Shown here piece by piece: positions 26,491-34,713 of a stretch of DNA of 64,000 nt (the first letter of the stretch is position 1; the number at the start of each line of letters is the position of its first letter). This stretch comes from UBA10365 sp041441915 (GTDB lineage: Bacteria > Pseudomonadota > Alphaproteobacteria > Rhodobacterales > Rhodobacteraceae): contig JASDRS010000023.1 in assembly GCA_041441915.1 (NCBI GenBank), positions 1 to 64,000 on the forward strand, given 5' to 3'. A model generated the notes under the pieces. It was not told the DNA's origin and did no database searches. It saw only the letters and a list, made by a program, of their open reading frames with translations. The position numbers and the translations under genes are program-made.

Positions 26491-27438
26491 TTACTGCTTG
26501 GCGGCAGCAAGCCGGGCAGGAGCATCGGCGCGAGTTACTGGCACGCCCGAACCCACAGGCAAGGCCGCCGTGCTGAAGACCAAAAGCTCTGACGCGGCAA
26601 GATGTTCAGCCAGCCATAAAGCCAAGGCTAAAGGATCTGAACTGTTGGGCCCATCAACCGCATCAAGCACCAGTTTTGATGGCGCCCAAACAATCATACG
26701 GCCATTTTTCACAGCCCAGTCAATTTCAGTGCGGGATGACACGACAACACAGCGGTCATCACGCGCGGCCAAAGTCCAAGAATTTTGTTCAATCGCCAAC
26801 AGATCCACTCGTCTCTGGGTGGGCTTATGGCCCGTTGTAGGGCGAGTGAAGTCGGGCAAGCCCACCGTCAAAACTACAGGCAGGCCAGCAGCTTTTTGCC
26901 AAACTCTGTCAAGGACCGCGCCAATATTATTGCTATAAATAGCCTTATTATCAATGAATACAACCAGAGGATGAACAGCTTCATGCCCCCCACTAGGAGC
27001 TTCGGCCTGGATGGGGGGCATCGCACGGGCACGCACTATTTCAACGCCTAACGCAAAGGGCCCACGGTCCAGCTTTTCAATGCGCACAAAGACCCGCATC
27101 GCGCGCGGTTCTGCCAAGATACGTTCCGCCACGCCTTCGGCCAATGTTTCTAAAAGGTTAAGCCGCTCTTCGGCCAATTGTGCCGCTATGGCTTCAATGA
27201 TGCGGTCATACGACAAAATGAGGTCTACATCATCGTCCAGAGGAACGCTATTTGGGCTGACTTCCACCACCACGTTAAACCGAACCTTTTGGCGTGTGCC
27301 ACGCTCTTGTTGAAATGCACCGATTTCTACATCAACCAAATAATCACGCAATAAAATGCGGTCGCGCGGGTCTCCCTCAGCCGACACGATGGCCCGTTTT
27401 TCTGGATGGGCGAAGGCCAAAGAAATGTCGCTCGTCAT
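26491..27438 (-). CDS. folB: Dihydroneopterin aldolase with long C-terminal extension
   Basis: Splits dihydroneopterin to the pterin used by HppK/FolP. 315 residues from the ATG at 27438 (AGGA 6 bases before) against ~120 for ordinary FolB. The FolB domain is residues ~25-140: RILLRDYLVDVEIGAF, the Tyr/Glu active-site region DLILSYDRIIEAI, and ETLAEGVAERIL. The remaining ~175 residues contain a domain that looks like a diverged amino acid kinase fold (FIDNKAIYSNNIGAVLDRVW, WAVKNGRMIVWAP, SDPLALALWLAEHL). That second reading is inference. Fused FolB of this length is found in Rhodobacteraceae. Confidence 0.88.
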   Translation of the reverse strand: MTSDISLAFAHPEKRAIVSAEGDPRDRILLRDYLVDVEIGAFQQERGTRQKVRFNVVVEVSPNSVPLDDDVDLILSYDRIIEAIAAQLAEERLNLLETLAEGVAERILAEPRAMRVFVRIEKLDRGPFALGVEIVRARAMPPIQAEAPSGGHEAVHPLVVFIDNKAIYSNNIGAVLDRVWQKAAGLPVVLTVGLPDFTRPTTGHKPTQRRVDLLAIEQNSWTLAARDDRCVVVSSRTEIDWAVKNGRMIVWAPSKLVLDAVDGPNSSDPLALALWLAEHLAASELLVFSTAALPVGSGVPVTRADAPARLAAAKQ

Positions 27439-27543
27439 ATCAAATCCTGCAAATTGGGCTGATGTTGTCACTGCATAAAGTGCAAAATCCCAGTCAGCAA
27501 GCCAAAGTTCTAACCATGGGCTAATGCAACGCGTAAGAGCGGG

Positions 27544-28242
27544 TCAAATATTATTAGGGTCACGGTAAAATATATGAAATCCAATATTAGCCGTAGGTTC
27601 AAATATTTTTGACCACCGAGGGTTGGCATTTTTGGCATGAAAATAGGTGGCCCCTTCCGTCAGCGAGTGCGGCACGCCATCCATTAAGGCACGCGCTATT
27701 TTACCAACTGTTTCGAAGGCCGCTAACTCTGACACTTTTTCGGGGCGCCCATCGCACATATAAGAAAATTGACATGTGCCATTGTGGCTTTGATGAACCA
27801 CGCTACAAACCGTTTTGGGGAATTTTAAACTCTCAACGCGGTTTAAAATCACTTCACCAACCGCCGCCTGGCCCAAAATACTTTCACCACGCGCTTCAAA
27901 ATAGATCGCCTGTGCTAAACAGGCCCATTGTTTGCCACCACGTGCTTTAGGCAAAGCAGCCAACCGTTCGGGCAAAAAATAGGTCATTTGTTGTGTGCGT
28001 TTTGGCAAGGCCTTGGGTTCGGGCTTGAACAAAAGGTCTGGAACAGACTGTGTCAGCGCAGCCATTTTGATGGGGTCAACATATTGAAGGCCCAATTGTT
28101 CGAAATCCAGCAAAGACCCTAAAGAGCTTTCAATCGATTCTTTTAGGTTATTTGATTTTAAAACAGTCACGTCAGCTAGTGCAGCCGAGCTTAGGATCAC
28201 ACCCATCCAAAAAGCAAGTTTCCAAAGATTGGTCCGGAGCAT
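27544..28242 (-). CDS. Cell wall hydrolase, SleB family
   Basis: 232 residues from the ATG at 28242 with AGGA upstream. An N-terminal hydrophobic stretch (LAFWMGVILSSAALA) acts as signal or anchor. The C-terminal hydrolase_2 domain shows CLAQAIYFEARGES with the catalytic Glu, AAVGEVILNRVES, FPKTVCSVVHQ and CQFSYMCDG, ending GATYFHAKNANPRW. Enzymes of this kind cut peptidoglycan glycan strands; in Gram-negatives they serve wall turnover. It follows the PPDK-like gene on the same strand. Confidence 0.88.
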   Translation of the reverse strand: MLRTNLWKLAFWMGVILSSAALADVTVLKSNNLKESIESSLGSLLDFEQLGLQYVDPIKMAALTQSVPDLLFKPEPKALPKRTQQMTYFLPERLAALPKARGGKQWACLAQAIYFEARGESILGQAAVGEVILNRVESLKFPKTVCSVVHQSHNGTCQFSYMCDGRPEKVSELAAFETVGKIARALMDGVPHSLTEGATYFHAKNANPRWSKIFEPTANIGFHIFYRDPNNI

Positions 28243-28422
28243 CAAAAATTTCCTGAAGTAGTTGCGTCGCATGTGCCCCTTAGAGGACCTTAGACTTGAG
28301 CGTTTAGTACGACGGATTCTAATTAGCGTCTACAGTCCAGCTAAAATTAGTGGATCTGCGGAGAAAACTGGCGGACTATCGCCTGCTTTTGAAGAGCGAT
28401 TTTGATAACCACGTAAGGAAAC

Positions 28423-30984
28423 TCACACATCAAGTTGGTTAACATTGGCTTTCATGTCCGCAAGCACCAGATGCGCCACCGCCAGCCTAGCTAGTGGTAC
28501 ACGATACGGCGAACACGATATGTAGTGAAAACCAGCCTTGCGAAAGAAATCTATGGATTCAATATTACCCGCATGTTCCCCGCATATACACAATATCACT
28601 TCAGGACGTGCGTTGCGGCCACGGTCAGCCCCCATATGCAAAAGCTCACCCACACCATCAAAATCTAAAAACTGGAACGGATCTTCGCGAAAAACGCCCT
28701 GTTGCACATAGGTGTTCATAAAGCGCCCCGCATCATCACGCGAAAGACCATAGGTCATTTGTGTCAAATCATTAGTACCAAATGACAAGAAAGAGGCGTG
28801 CTGAGCAATTTCTCCAGCGCGCAAACATGCCCTTGGGGTTTCCACCATTACGCCAAGCTTATAGTCAAAATCGACCCCCGAACTAACCCGAACCCGCGAA
28901 GCGACCGCATCAATATTCGACTTGACTAGCTCAACCTCCCGTTTGGCCGAAACCAGCGGAATCATAATTTCTGGAACAACCAAAGCGCCACGCTGTTCGA
29001 TCACCACAGTGGCTTCAAATATAGCTTGGGCTTGCATGTCATAGATCTCGGGCAAAACCACGCCCAAACGCACACCGCGCATGCCGAGCATGGGGTTAAA
29101 CTCGGCCAGTGCCTCTGCACGCTGCGTTACTTCGGAAAGGGGCTTATCGAGCGCCTCGGCTAATTCGCGCAAACCGTCACGCGATTGAGGCAAAAATTCG
29201 TGTAAAGGGGGGTCAAACAGACGAATACAAACGGGCAGTCCCTGCATAATATCAAACAACTGTACAAAGTCGGCACGCTGCATCGGCAAAAGTCGTGCCA
29301 GCGCCGCCCCGCGGTCTTTGGCACTGTTGGCAAAAATCATTTCACGCATCACAACCAAACGATCATCATCAAAGAACATATGTTCGGTGCGACACAGGCC
29401 AATCCCTTGAGCATTGAAATTTCGCGCGGTTTGCGCGTCGGCAGGCGTGTCTGCATTGGCGCGAATGCCAATATCGCTCAACTTATCAGCCCAAGACAAA
29501 AGCGTGGTAAAGCTGTCATCAAGAGCAGGTGGCATCAAGTTTACTGCTCCCGCAAGCGCTTGACCTTTGGTACCATCAACGGTGATAATATCTCCTTCGC
29601 AAAAAACACGCCCATCGGCACAAATCAGAGATTTATCACGCGGATTGATCACGATATTTGAGGCGCCCACCACGCAGGGCACGCCTAAGCCACGCCCAAT
29701 CACTGCGGCATGGCTGGTAATACCGCCACGTTCGGTCAAAACCCCTGCGGCGGAATGCATCCCGCGTATATCTTCTGGCGCAGTTTCTCGGCGCACCAAA
29801 ATGCAAGGCTCGCCACGCGACACGCTGGCTTGCGCTTGCGCCGAAGAGAACACGATCCTCCCTGTGGCCGCACCAGGACTTGCCGCAATCCCGGTCGCCA
29901 TCACATTACCTACAGCGCGCGGGTCCAGCTGGTGGTGCAAGAGATCCGAGATCGACCGTGGTTCAATCCGCAAGAGCGCGTCATTTTTTGAAATAATCCC
30001 ATCATGGGCCAGGTTTACTGCTATTTTTACGCCAGCCCGCGATGAGCGCGGCACTTTAATAGCGTCAAGCACCGATAGTTTGTCGTTTTCAATAGTGAAT
30101 TCCACCTGCATTTCTTCGCGCAGTTTCACCCGACAAAGCACGCCAAAATCAAGCAATTGGGTAAATATTTCAGGAGCCACATCTTGAAGCGCAGGTCCGC
30201 GGAGATCTCGGGTTAGGTACAGCTCTTGGCTTTGAGGCAATTGCACCCGCGCTTGGCCCTGCCTCAAAAAGCGGCCCGTTACCTGATAAGTGCCAGTAAT
30301 TGGATCAATAAACTGAATAACGCCAGATCCCGACAGGCCCTGCCCCATGCCTTGCGCCATTTCTTGCACCACCAGCCCCAAGGCGGCCTCAGCGGGGGCG
30401 CCCTTGGATTGGCGCAACAGACGTGCAGACGTACCCTCCCACGCGCGCGACATCGAGCGTAGAACTTCCGAAAGCTGCTGCGCCGGATCTGCGGGAAACG
30501 GTTCATCCATTTCAAATTCATAGGCTAGCAGCGCGCTGCTGACCCCATGGGCCGAGGGGCTAAGACCATCAAACACATCAGGATCAAGGCGCGCCACATG
30601 AATGGCATAGGTTTGGATAAACTGCAAAAACAACATATTTGCCGCCTCAATCCCGTGCGAGCGGCTAAGGACTTCATGCGCAGGGGCATTCAGACCAATA
30701 TTAAGCAAAGACACAGGCCCCCCCCATTCAGGATTAGCCGGGCTTGGGCGCACAGAAATCAAAGTATTGGGCGCGAAATGGGATAAAATTCCTGCGGTAT
30801 CAATTTGTTGACCCATAGCTATTTGACGCACAGCACTTGCAGGCAAGGTCACAACTTTTGGAACAGGCAACCCCATCCGCACTAAGCGCTGCAAACATTT
30901 AGCTCGCCACCCATGGGTGACGGCCGAGATTTTAGCCTCGGGGTCTATACCTATAAAATCGCTGATAAATTCCTGTCTGTGCAC
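28423..30984 (-). CDS. Pyruvate phosphate dikinase-like, PEP-utilizing enzyme
   Basis: 853 residues. The central phosphohistidine domain is well kept (VLTERGGITSHAAVIGRGLGVPCVVG, ~405-430) as is the C-terminal PEP/pyruvate barrel (GIGLCRTEHMFFDDDR, MLGMRGVRLGVV, GVMVETPRACL, SFGTNDLTQMTYGLSRDD). The N-terminal ATP-binding part is diverged: where classic PPDK has VRSGARASMPGMMDTVLNLG this protein reads VRPSPANPEWGGPVSLLNIG, and the usual GVAFTRDP is GVIQFIDP. So it may not use ATP in the standard way. It lies between glyS and the SleB gene, the normal Rhodobacteraceae setting. ppdK is the likely database name. Confidence 0.85.
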   Translation of the reverse strand: MHRQEFISDFIGIDPEAKISAVTHGWRAKCLQRLVRMGLPVPKVVTLPASAVRQIAMGQQIDTAGILSHFAPNTLISVRPSPANPEWGGPVSLLNIGLNAPAHEVLSRSHGIEAANMLFLQFIQTYAIHVARLDPDVFDGLSPSAHGVSSALLAYEFEMDEPFPADPAQQLSEVLRSMSRAWEGTSARLLRQSKGAPAEAALGLVVQEMAQGMGQGLSGSGVIQFIDPITGTYQVTGRFLRQGQARVQLPQSQELYLTRDLRGPALQDVAPEIFTQLLDFGVLCRVKLREEMQVEFTIENDKLSVLDAIKVPRSSRAGVKIAVNLAHDGIISKNDALLRIEPRSISDLLHHQLDPRAVGNVMATGIAASPGAATGRIVFSSAQAQASVSRGEPCILVRRETAPEDIRGMHSAAGVLTERGGITSHAAVIGRGLGVPCVVGASNIVINPRDKSLICADGRVFCEGDIITVDGTKGQALAGAVNLMPPALDDSFTTLLSWADKLSDIGIRANADTPADAQTARNFNAQGIGLCRTEHMFFDDDRLVVMREMIFANSAKDRGAALARLLPMQRADFVQLFDIMQGLPVCIRLFDPPLHEFLPQSRDGLRELAEALDKPLSEVTQRAEALAEFNPMLGMRGVRLGVVLPEIYDMQAQAIFEATVVIEQRGALVVPEIMIPLVSAKREVELVKSNIDAVASRVRVSSGVDFDYKLGVMVETPRACLRAGEIAQHASFLSFGTNDLTQMTYGLSRDDAGRFMNTYVQQGVFREDPFQFLDFDGVGELLHMGADRGRNARPEVILCICGEHAGNIESIDFFRKAGFHYISCSPYRVPLARLAVAHLVLADMKANVNQLDV

Positions 30985-31084
30985 CGCAGCATTCCTTCTA
31001 CTCCATTAAAGCATAGAACGATGGTCAAGTGACGCAAGTGGGAAAAGGTCATCTGAAAGCGCTTTACTTCAAAGCACCCAGTCC

Positions 31085-33145
31085 CTAGCCCTCGATCTTG
31101 GTTAAATCGGCCAACTGCCCACAGGTAGTGCGAATACGGTGTAAAAGGTTCAAACGATTACGCCTGATTATTGTATTGTCTGAATTTATCTGAAGTGCCG
31201 TAAAAAATGCATCAAGCGGTCCACGCAACGCCGCCATTGAGCCCATGGCACTCGTAAAATCTTGCGCTGCAATGGCTTTGGCAATCAGAGGCTCGGCTTG
31301 ATCAAGGGCGATAAAAACTTCGCGCTCTATGTTATTTTCGGCAAATTTAGGGTCAGCGCCGTAAGAATATTCGACCCCGTCTTTGGCTTCAGCTTGGGCC
31401 AAAATATTGTTAGCACGCAAAAAGGTTTGGCGCAGATTTTCGCCGTCGTCGCTTTGCAAGCCCACAGCCAAGGCTTGCGCGCGGCGCGTTACTTGGCAGA
31501 GATCATCATTATCAGCGCTGGCCAGACAAGCGTCAATAATATCATGGCGAATGCCTTGGGTGCGCAAAAATACTTTCAAGCGGTCATGAAAAAAACTCAA
31601 CAAGTCATCCGCATTAGCGGCCTTATTGGCCACATTAAAAACGGCACGCAACTTCAGCGATAGGTCTTTGGCCAAGATTAAACGAATGACCCCCAAAGCA
31701 GCACGACGCAGAGCGAAAGGGTCTTTTGAACCGGTGGGTTTTTCATCAATCACCCAAAATCCTGTCAGAGTATCAATTTTATCTGCAAGGCCGATCACCA
31801 CGGCCAAAGGCTCATTTGGCAAAGCGTCATTTGGGCCTAAGGGGGCATAATGGTCTTTGCAAGCCACGGCCACAGCTTCTGGCAGGCCTTCAGCGCGGGC
31901 ATAGTAGCAGCCCATAATGCCTTGCAATTCTGGAAATTCTCCTACCATTGCCGATTGCAAATCAGCCTTGACCACTTTCGCAGCCAGTTCGGCCACATCT
32001 GCATCGATTGACACGAGTGGAGCCAATTGCCGGACAAGGGCGGCAATACGGGCGACACGGTCTGCTTGCGATCCAAGCTTATTATGAAAAGTCACATTGG
32101 CAAGGCCCGCCCCCATGCCTTCAAGCCCCTGTTCTTTTGCTAAGCGCAGATCGTTTTCCCAAAAAAACTTGGCATCCGAAAGCCGCGCTGACAGTACCTT
32201 TTGATTGCCCTTAAGCACCAAGGCACCGCCATCTTGCGAAGCATTATTGGCTACGGTGATGAAGCGTTCAATCCGTCCGGTTTTAGGATTTTTAACAGAG
32301 AAGAACTTTTGATGTTCCCGCATCGAGGTTTGCAAAACCTCAGCTGGCAGGTCTAAAAACGCACTGTCAATTTTACCCATCAGCACCACGGGCCATTCAA
32401 CCAGCCCCGACACTTCAGCCAAAAGACCATCGTCTGGTACAACCTCAAGCCCCAAGGCAAAGGCCTGTGTCGTTGCATCATGCCAAATGGTTTGGGCGCG
32501 CTGCTCGGCGTCAAGCACTACATAAGCGCGGGATAGCTTTTGGATGTAATCGTCAAAACTATGCACCACAAAAGAGGTTGGCGCTAAAAAGCGGTGGCCC
32601 ATTGTTGTGTTCGAGGCATTAATATGGTCAATGCGCAGCGGCACCACTGCTGCCCCGCTCTCATCTCTGAGAATGCATAGAATAGAATGCAAGGGCCGCA
32701 CCCAGCGTAAGCTGCTTGATCCCCAACGCATCGACTTGGGCCAAGGAAAATTGCGCACCGTTTGCTCCAAAACTTCCGCCACAATCTGCGCAGCGGGACG
32801 ACCGGACTTTTGAAACACGGCAAAATACACTTGGCCTTTTTTATCGTCGCGCAATTCTAACGCATCGAGACTTAGGCCCGTCGCGCGCAAAAAACCGTCA
32901 ATCGCGGCTTGCGGCGCATCAGTCTTTGGACCTTTACGCTCTTCTTTTTTTCCCAAACTTTGGCCAAGAAGCCCCTCAATACTTATCGCCAGACGGCGTG
33001 GCGTTGAGAATGCAGCCACCGCCGCATAGGTCAGGCCCGCTTCCACCAATCCATCAGTCATCATCTTTTTTAAATCTTGTGCGGCACGCACTTGCATGCG
33101 GGCTGGGATTTCTTCGCTAAAAAGTTCTATCAGAAGTTCGGGCAT
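31085..33145 (-). CDS. glyS: Glycine--tRNA ligase beta subunit
   Basis: 686 residues, normal for the bacterial alpha2beta2 GlyRS; the beta chain binds tRNA-Gly. Starts MPELLIELFSEEIPARMQ, with FSTPRRLAI, FPWPKSMRWG, MREHQKFFSVKNP (HD-like domain with DKIDTLTGFW) and the C-terminal anticodon-binding part ending LLHRIRTTCGQLADLTKIEG. Third in glyQ-DUF6446-glyS, two bases after the DUF gene. Confidence 0.96.
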   Translation of the reverse strand: MPELLIELFSEEIPARMQVRAAQDLKKMMTDGLVEAGLTYAAVAAFSTPRRLAISIEGLLGQSLGKKEERKGPKTDAPQAAIDGFLRATGLSLDALELRDDKKGQVYFAVFQKSGRPAAQIVAEVLEQTVRNFPWPKSMRWGSSSLRWVRPLHSILCILRDESGAAVVPLRIDHINASNTTMGHRFLAPTSFVVHSFDDYIQKLSRAYVVLDAEQRAQTIWHDATTQAFALGLEVVPDDGLLAEVSGLVEWPVVLMGKIDSAFLDLPAEVLQTSMREHQKFFSVKNPKTGRIERFITVANNASQDGGALVLKGNQKVLSARLSDAKFFWENDLRLAKEQGLEGMGAGLANVTFHNKLGSQADRVARIAALVRQLAPLVSIDADVAELAAKVVKADLQSAMVGEFPELQGIMGCYYARAEGLPEAVAVACKDHYAPLGPNDALPNEPLAVVIGLADKIDTLTGFWVIDEKPTGSKDPFALRRAALGVIRLILAKDLSLKLRAVFNVANKAANADDLLSFFHDRLKVFLRTQGIRHDIIDACLASADNDDLCQVTRRAQALAVGLQSDDGENLRQTFLRANNILAQAEAKDGVEYSYGADPKFAENNIEREVFIALDQAEPLIAKAIAAQDFTSAMGSMAALRGPLDAFFTALQINSDNTIIRRNRLNLLHRIRTTCGQLADLTKIEG

Positions 33146-33147
33146 GG

Positions 33148-33621
33148 TTATTCTTTCAGATCGGCGTTTAATTGGTGCCAGGAAAAACCACGGCCATCAT
33201 CGAACACCACGACCACACGGTCAAAGCCCTGCGTGATATTAGCTTTTCCCAAAAAGGCCAAAGCTCGGCCATCTTGCAGCCCTTGCTCGATCACGGCCGG
33301 ATCAAAACAAGAAAACCAGTTGGGCGTAACTAAGGGGGTGGGGTTATCGTAAATATTATAAGTTTCGGTCAAAATCAAAAGACTTTGCACTGTATTAAAA
33401 CAGGCGCGAAACCGCAAGGGGGAGCTTTCGGCGTCAATACCTTCGATATCGGTCACCAAGATATTCTGTGCCTGATCGCCATTGATCGGTGTCAGGCTGA
33501 TTTCTTTACCTGCGGTAAAGATCACCGGTTTGTAATAGGCATAGACCTGCAGCCAATACATCGCCGCACCCGCAATCAGGGCCGCCACAACAATTAGTCC
33601 TGCTAAAAACTTACCGTTCAT
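33148..33621 (-). CDS. DUF6446 family protein
   Basis: 157 residues. One N-terminal membrane segment (FLAGLIVVAALIAGAAMYWLQV) then a small periplasmic domain with YKPVIFTAGKEISLTPIN, CFNTVQSLL, NWFSCFDPAVIEQGL and FLGKANITQGFDRVVVVF. It sits between the two GlyRS genes, overlapping the glyQ stop by 4 bases, which in Rhodobacteraceae is a fixed position. The function is not known; there is no sign that it belongs to the synthetase. Two conserved cysteines (CFN, SCFD) may form a disulfide bond. Confidence 0.85.
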   Translation of the reverse strand: MNGKFLAGLIVVAALIAGAAMYWLQVYAYYKPVIFTAGKEISLTPINGDQAQNILVTDIEGIDAESSPLRFRACFNTVQSLLILTETYNIYDNPTPLVTPNWFSCFDPAVIEQGLQDGRALAFLGKANITQGFDRVVVVFDDGRGFSWHQLNADLKE

Positions 33622-34562
33622 GCTTCCACCTCAGTTATAGTCGAGCGTCCAGCCTTGGTGGTCACAAAGGCATCGGCGCAGCGTTTAGCCAAGGCGCGCA
33701 CGCGGCCAATATAGGCTTGCCGCTCGGTCACCGAAATCACGCCACGGGCATCGAGTAAGTTGAAAAGATGGCTCGCCTTAATACATTGATCATAGGCTGG
33801 ATGCACCATCACAATGTCACGTCCAGCCTTGTCAATGAGCGAAGCCGTTAAAATTCGGTCACATTCGGCTTCGGCATCTAGAAAATGCTGCAACAACATT
33901 ACCGTGTCAGCCTGATCAAAATTCCATCGCGAATATTCTTGTTCAGCTTGCATAAACACATCGCCATAGGTCAGGGCAATGGGCACGTCGGGGTCGTTAA
34001 AAGGCATGTCCATCACATGATCCACACCCAAAATATACATGGCTAGTCGTTCGAGACCATAGGTTAGTTCGCCCGACACGGGGCGGCAGTCATGCCCTCC
34101 CACTTGCTGAAAATAGGTAAATTGCGATACTTCCATGCCGTCGCACCAAATTTCCCAACCCAAGCCCCAAGCACCGAGGGTTGGGCTTTCCCAATCATCT
34201 TCCACAAAGCGAATGTCATGCTGTCTAGCGTCAATACCTATTGCGGCCAAAGAGCCCAAGTAAAGCTCTTGCAAATTGGGAGGCGAAGGTTTTATCAACA
34301 CTTGATATTGGTAATAATGCTGCAAACGGTTAGGGTTTTCGCCATAGCGCCCGTCGGTTGGGCGGCGCGATGGCTGTACATAAGCCGCAGCCCATGGCTT
34401 TTCTCCCAGCGATCGCAAGGTCGTGGCAGGGTGAAAAGTGCCAGCACCCACTTCCATGTCATAGGGCTGTAAAATGGCGCAGCCATGGCCCGCCCAATAG
34501 GTCATCAGGCGCAGAATAATCTCTTGAAAAGAGCGGGGGGCAGCGGCAGTTGATGCGAACAT
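33618..34562 (-). CDS. glyQ: Glycine--tRNA ligase alpha subunit
   Basis: Catalytic chain that forms glycyl-adenylate. 314 residues, family length. Key stretches are SFQEIILRLMTYWAGHGC, QPYDMEVGAGTFHPATTLRSLG, YVQPSRRPTDGRYGENPNR (class II motif) and GWEIWCDGMEVSQFTYFQQ. First gene of the glyQ-DUF6446-glyS operon; the region before it is shared with the divergent protease-like gene. Confidence 0.96.
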   Translation of the reverse strand: MFASTAAAPRSFQEIILRLMTYWAGHGCAILQPYDMEVGAGTFHPATTLRSLGEKPWAAAYVQPSRRPTDGRYGENPNRLQHYYQYQVLIKPSPPNLQELYLGSLAAIGIDARQHDIRFVEDDWESPTLGAWGLGWEIWCDGMEVSQFTYFQQVGGHDCRPVSGELTYGLERLAMYILGVDHVMDMPFNDPDVPIALTYGDVFMQAEQEYSRWNFDQADTVMLLQHFLDAEAECDRILTASLIDKAGRDIVMVHPAYDQCIKASHLFNLLDARGVISVTERQAYIGRVRALAKRCADAFVTTKAGRSTITEVEA

Positions 34563-34713
34563 AAAAACCTCTTTGAAAGCGCCCCTTGCATAGGCATTTC
34601 CCGGCCCGTGGTCAATCTATAGAAGCGAAAGATAACAAGTTTAAGTTGCATTAGCCATTTGCATTAACCTTAATTACGACTAAAACTCAGGAAGGAGTAT
34701 TTTAGGATTGAAA

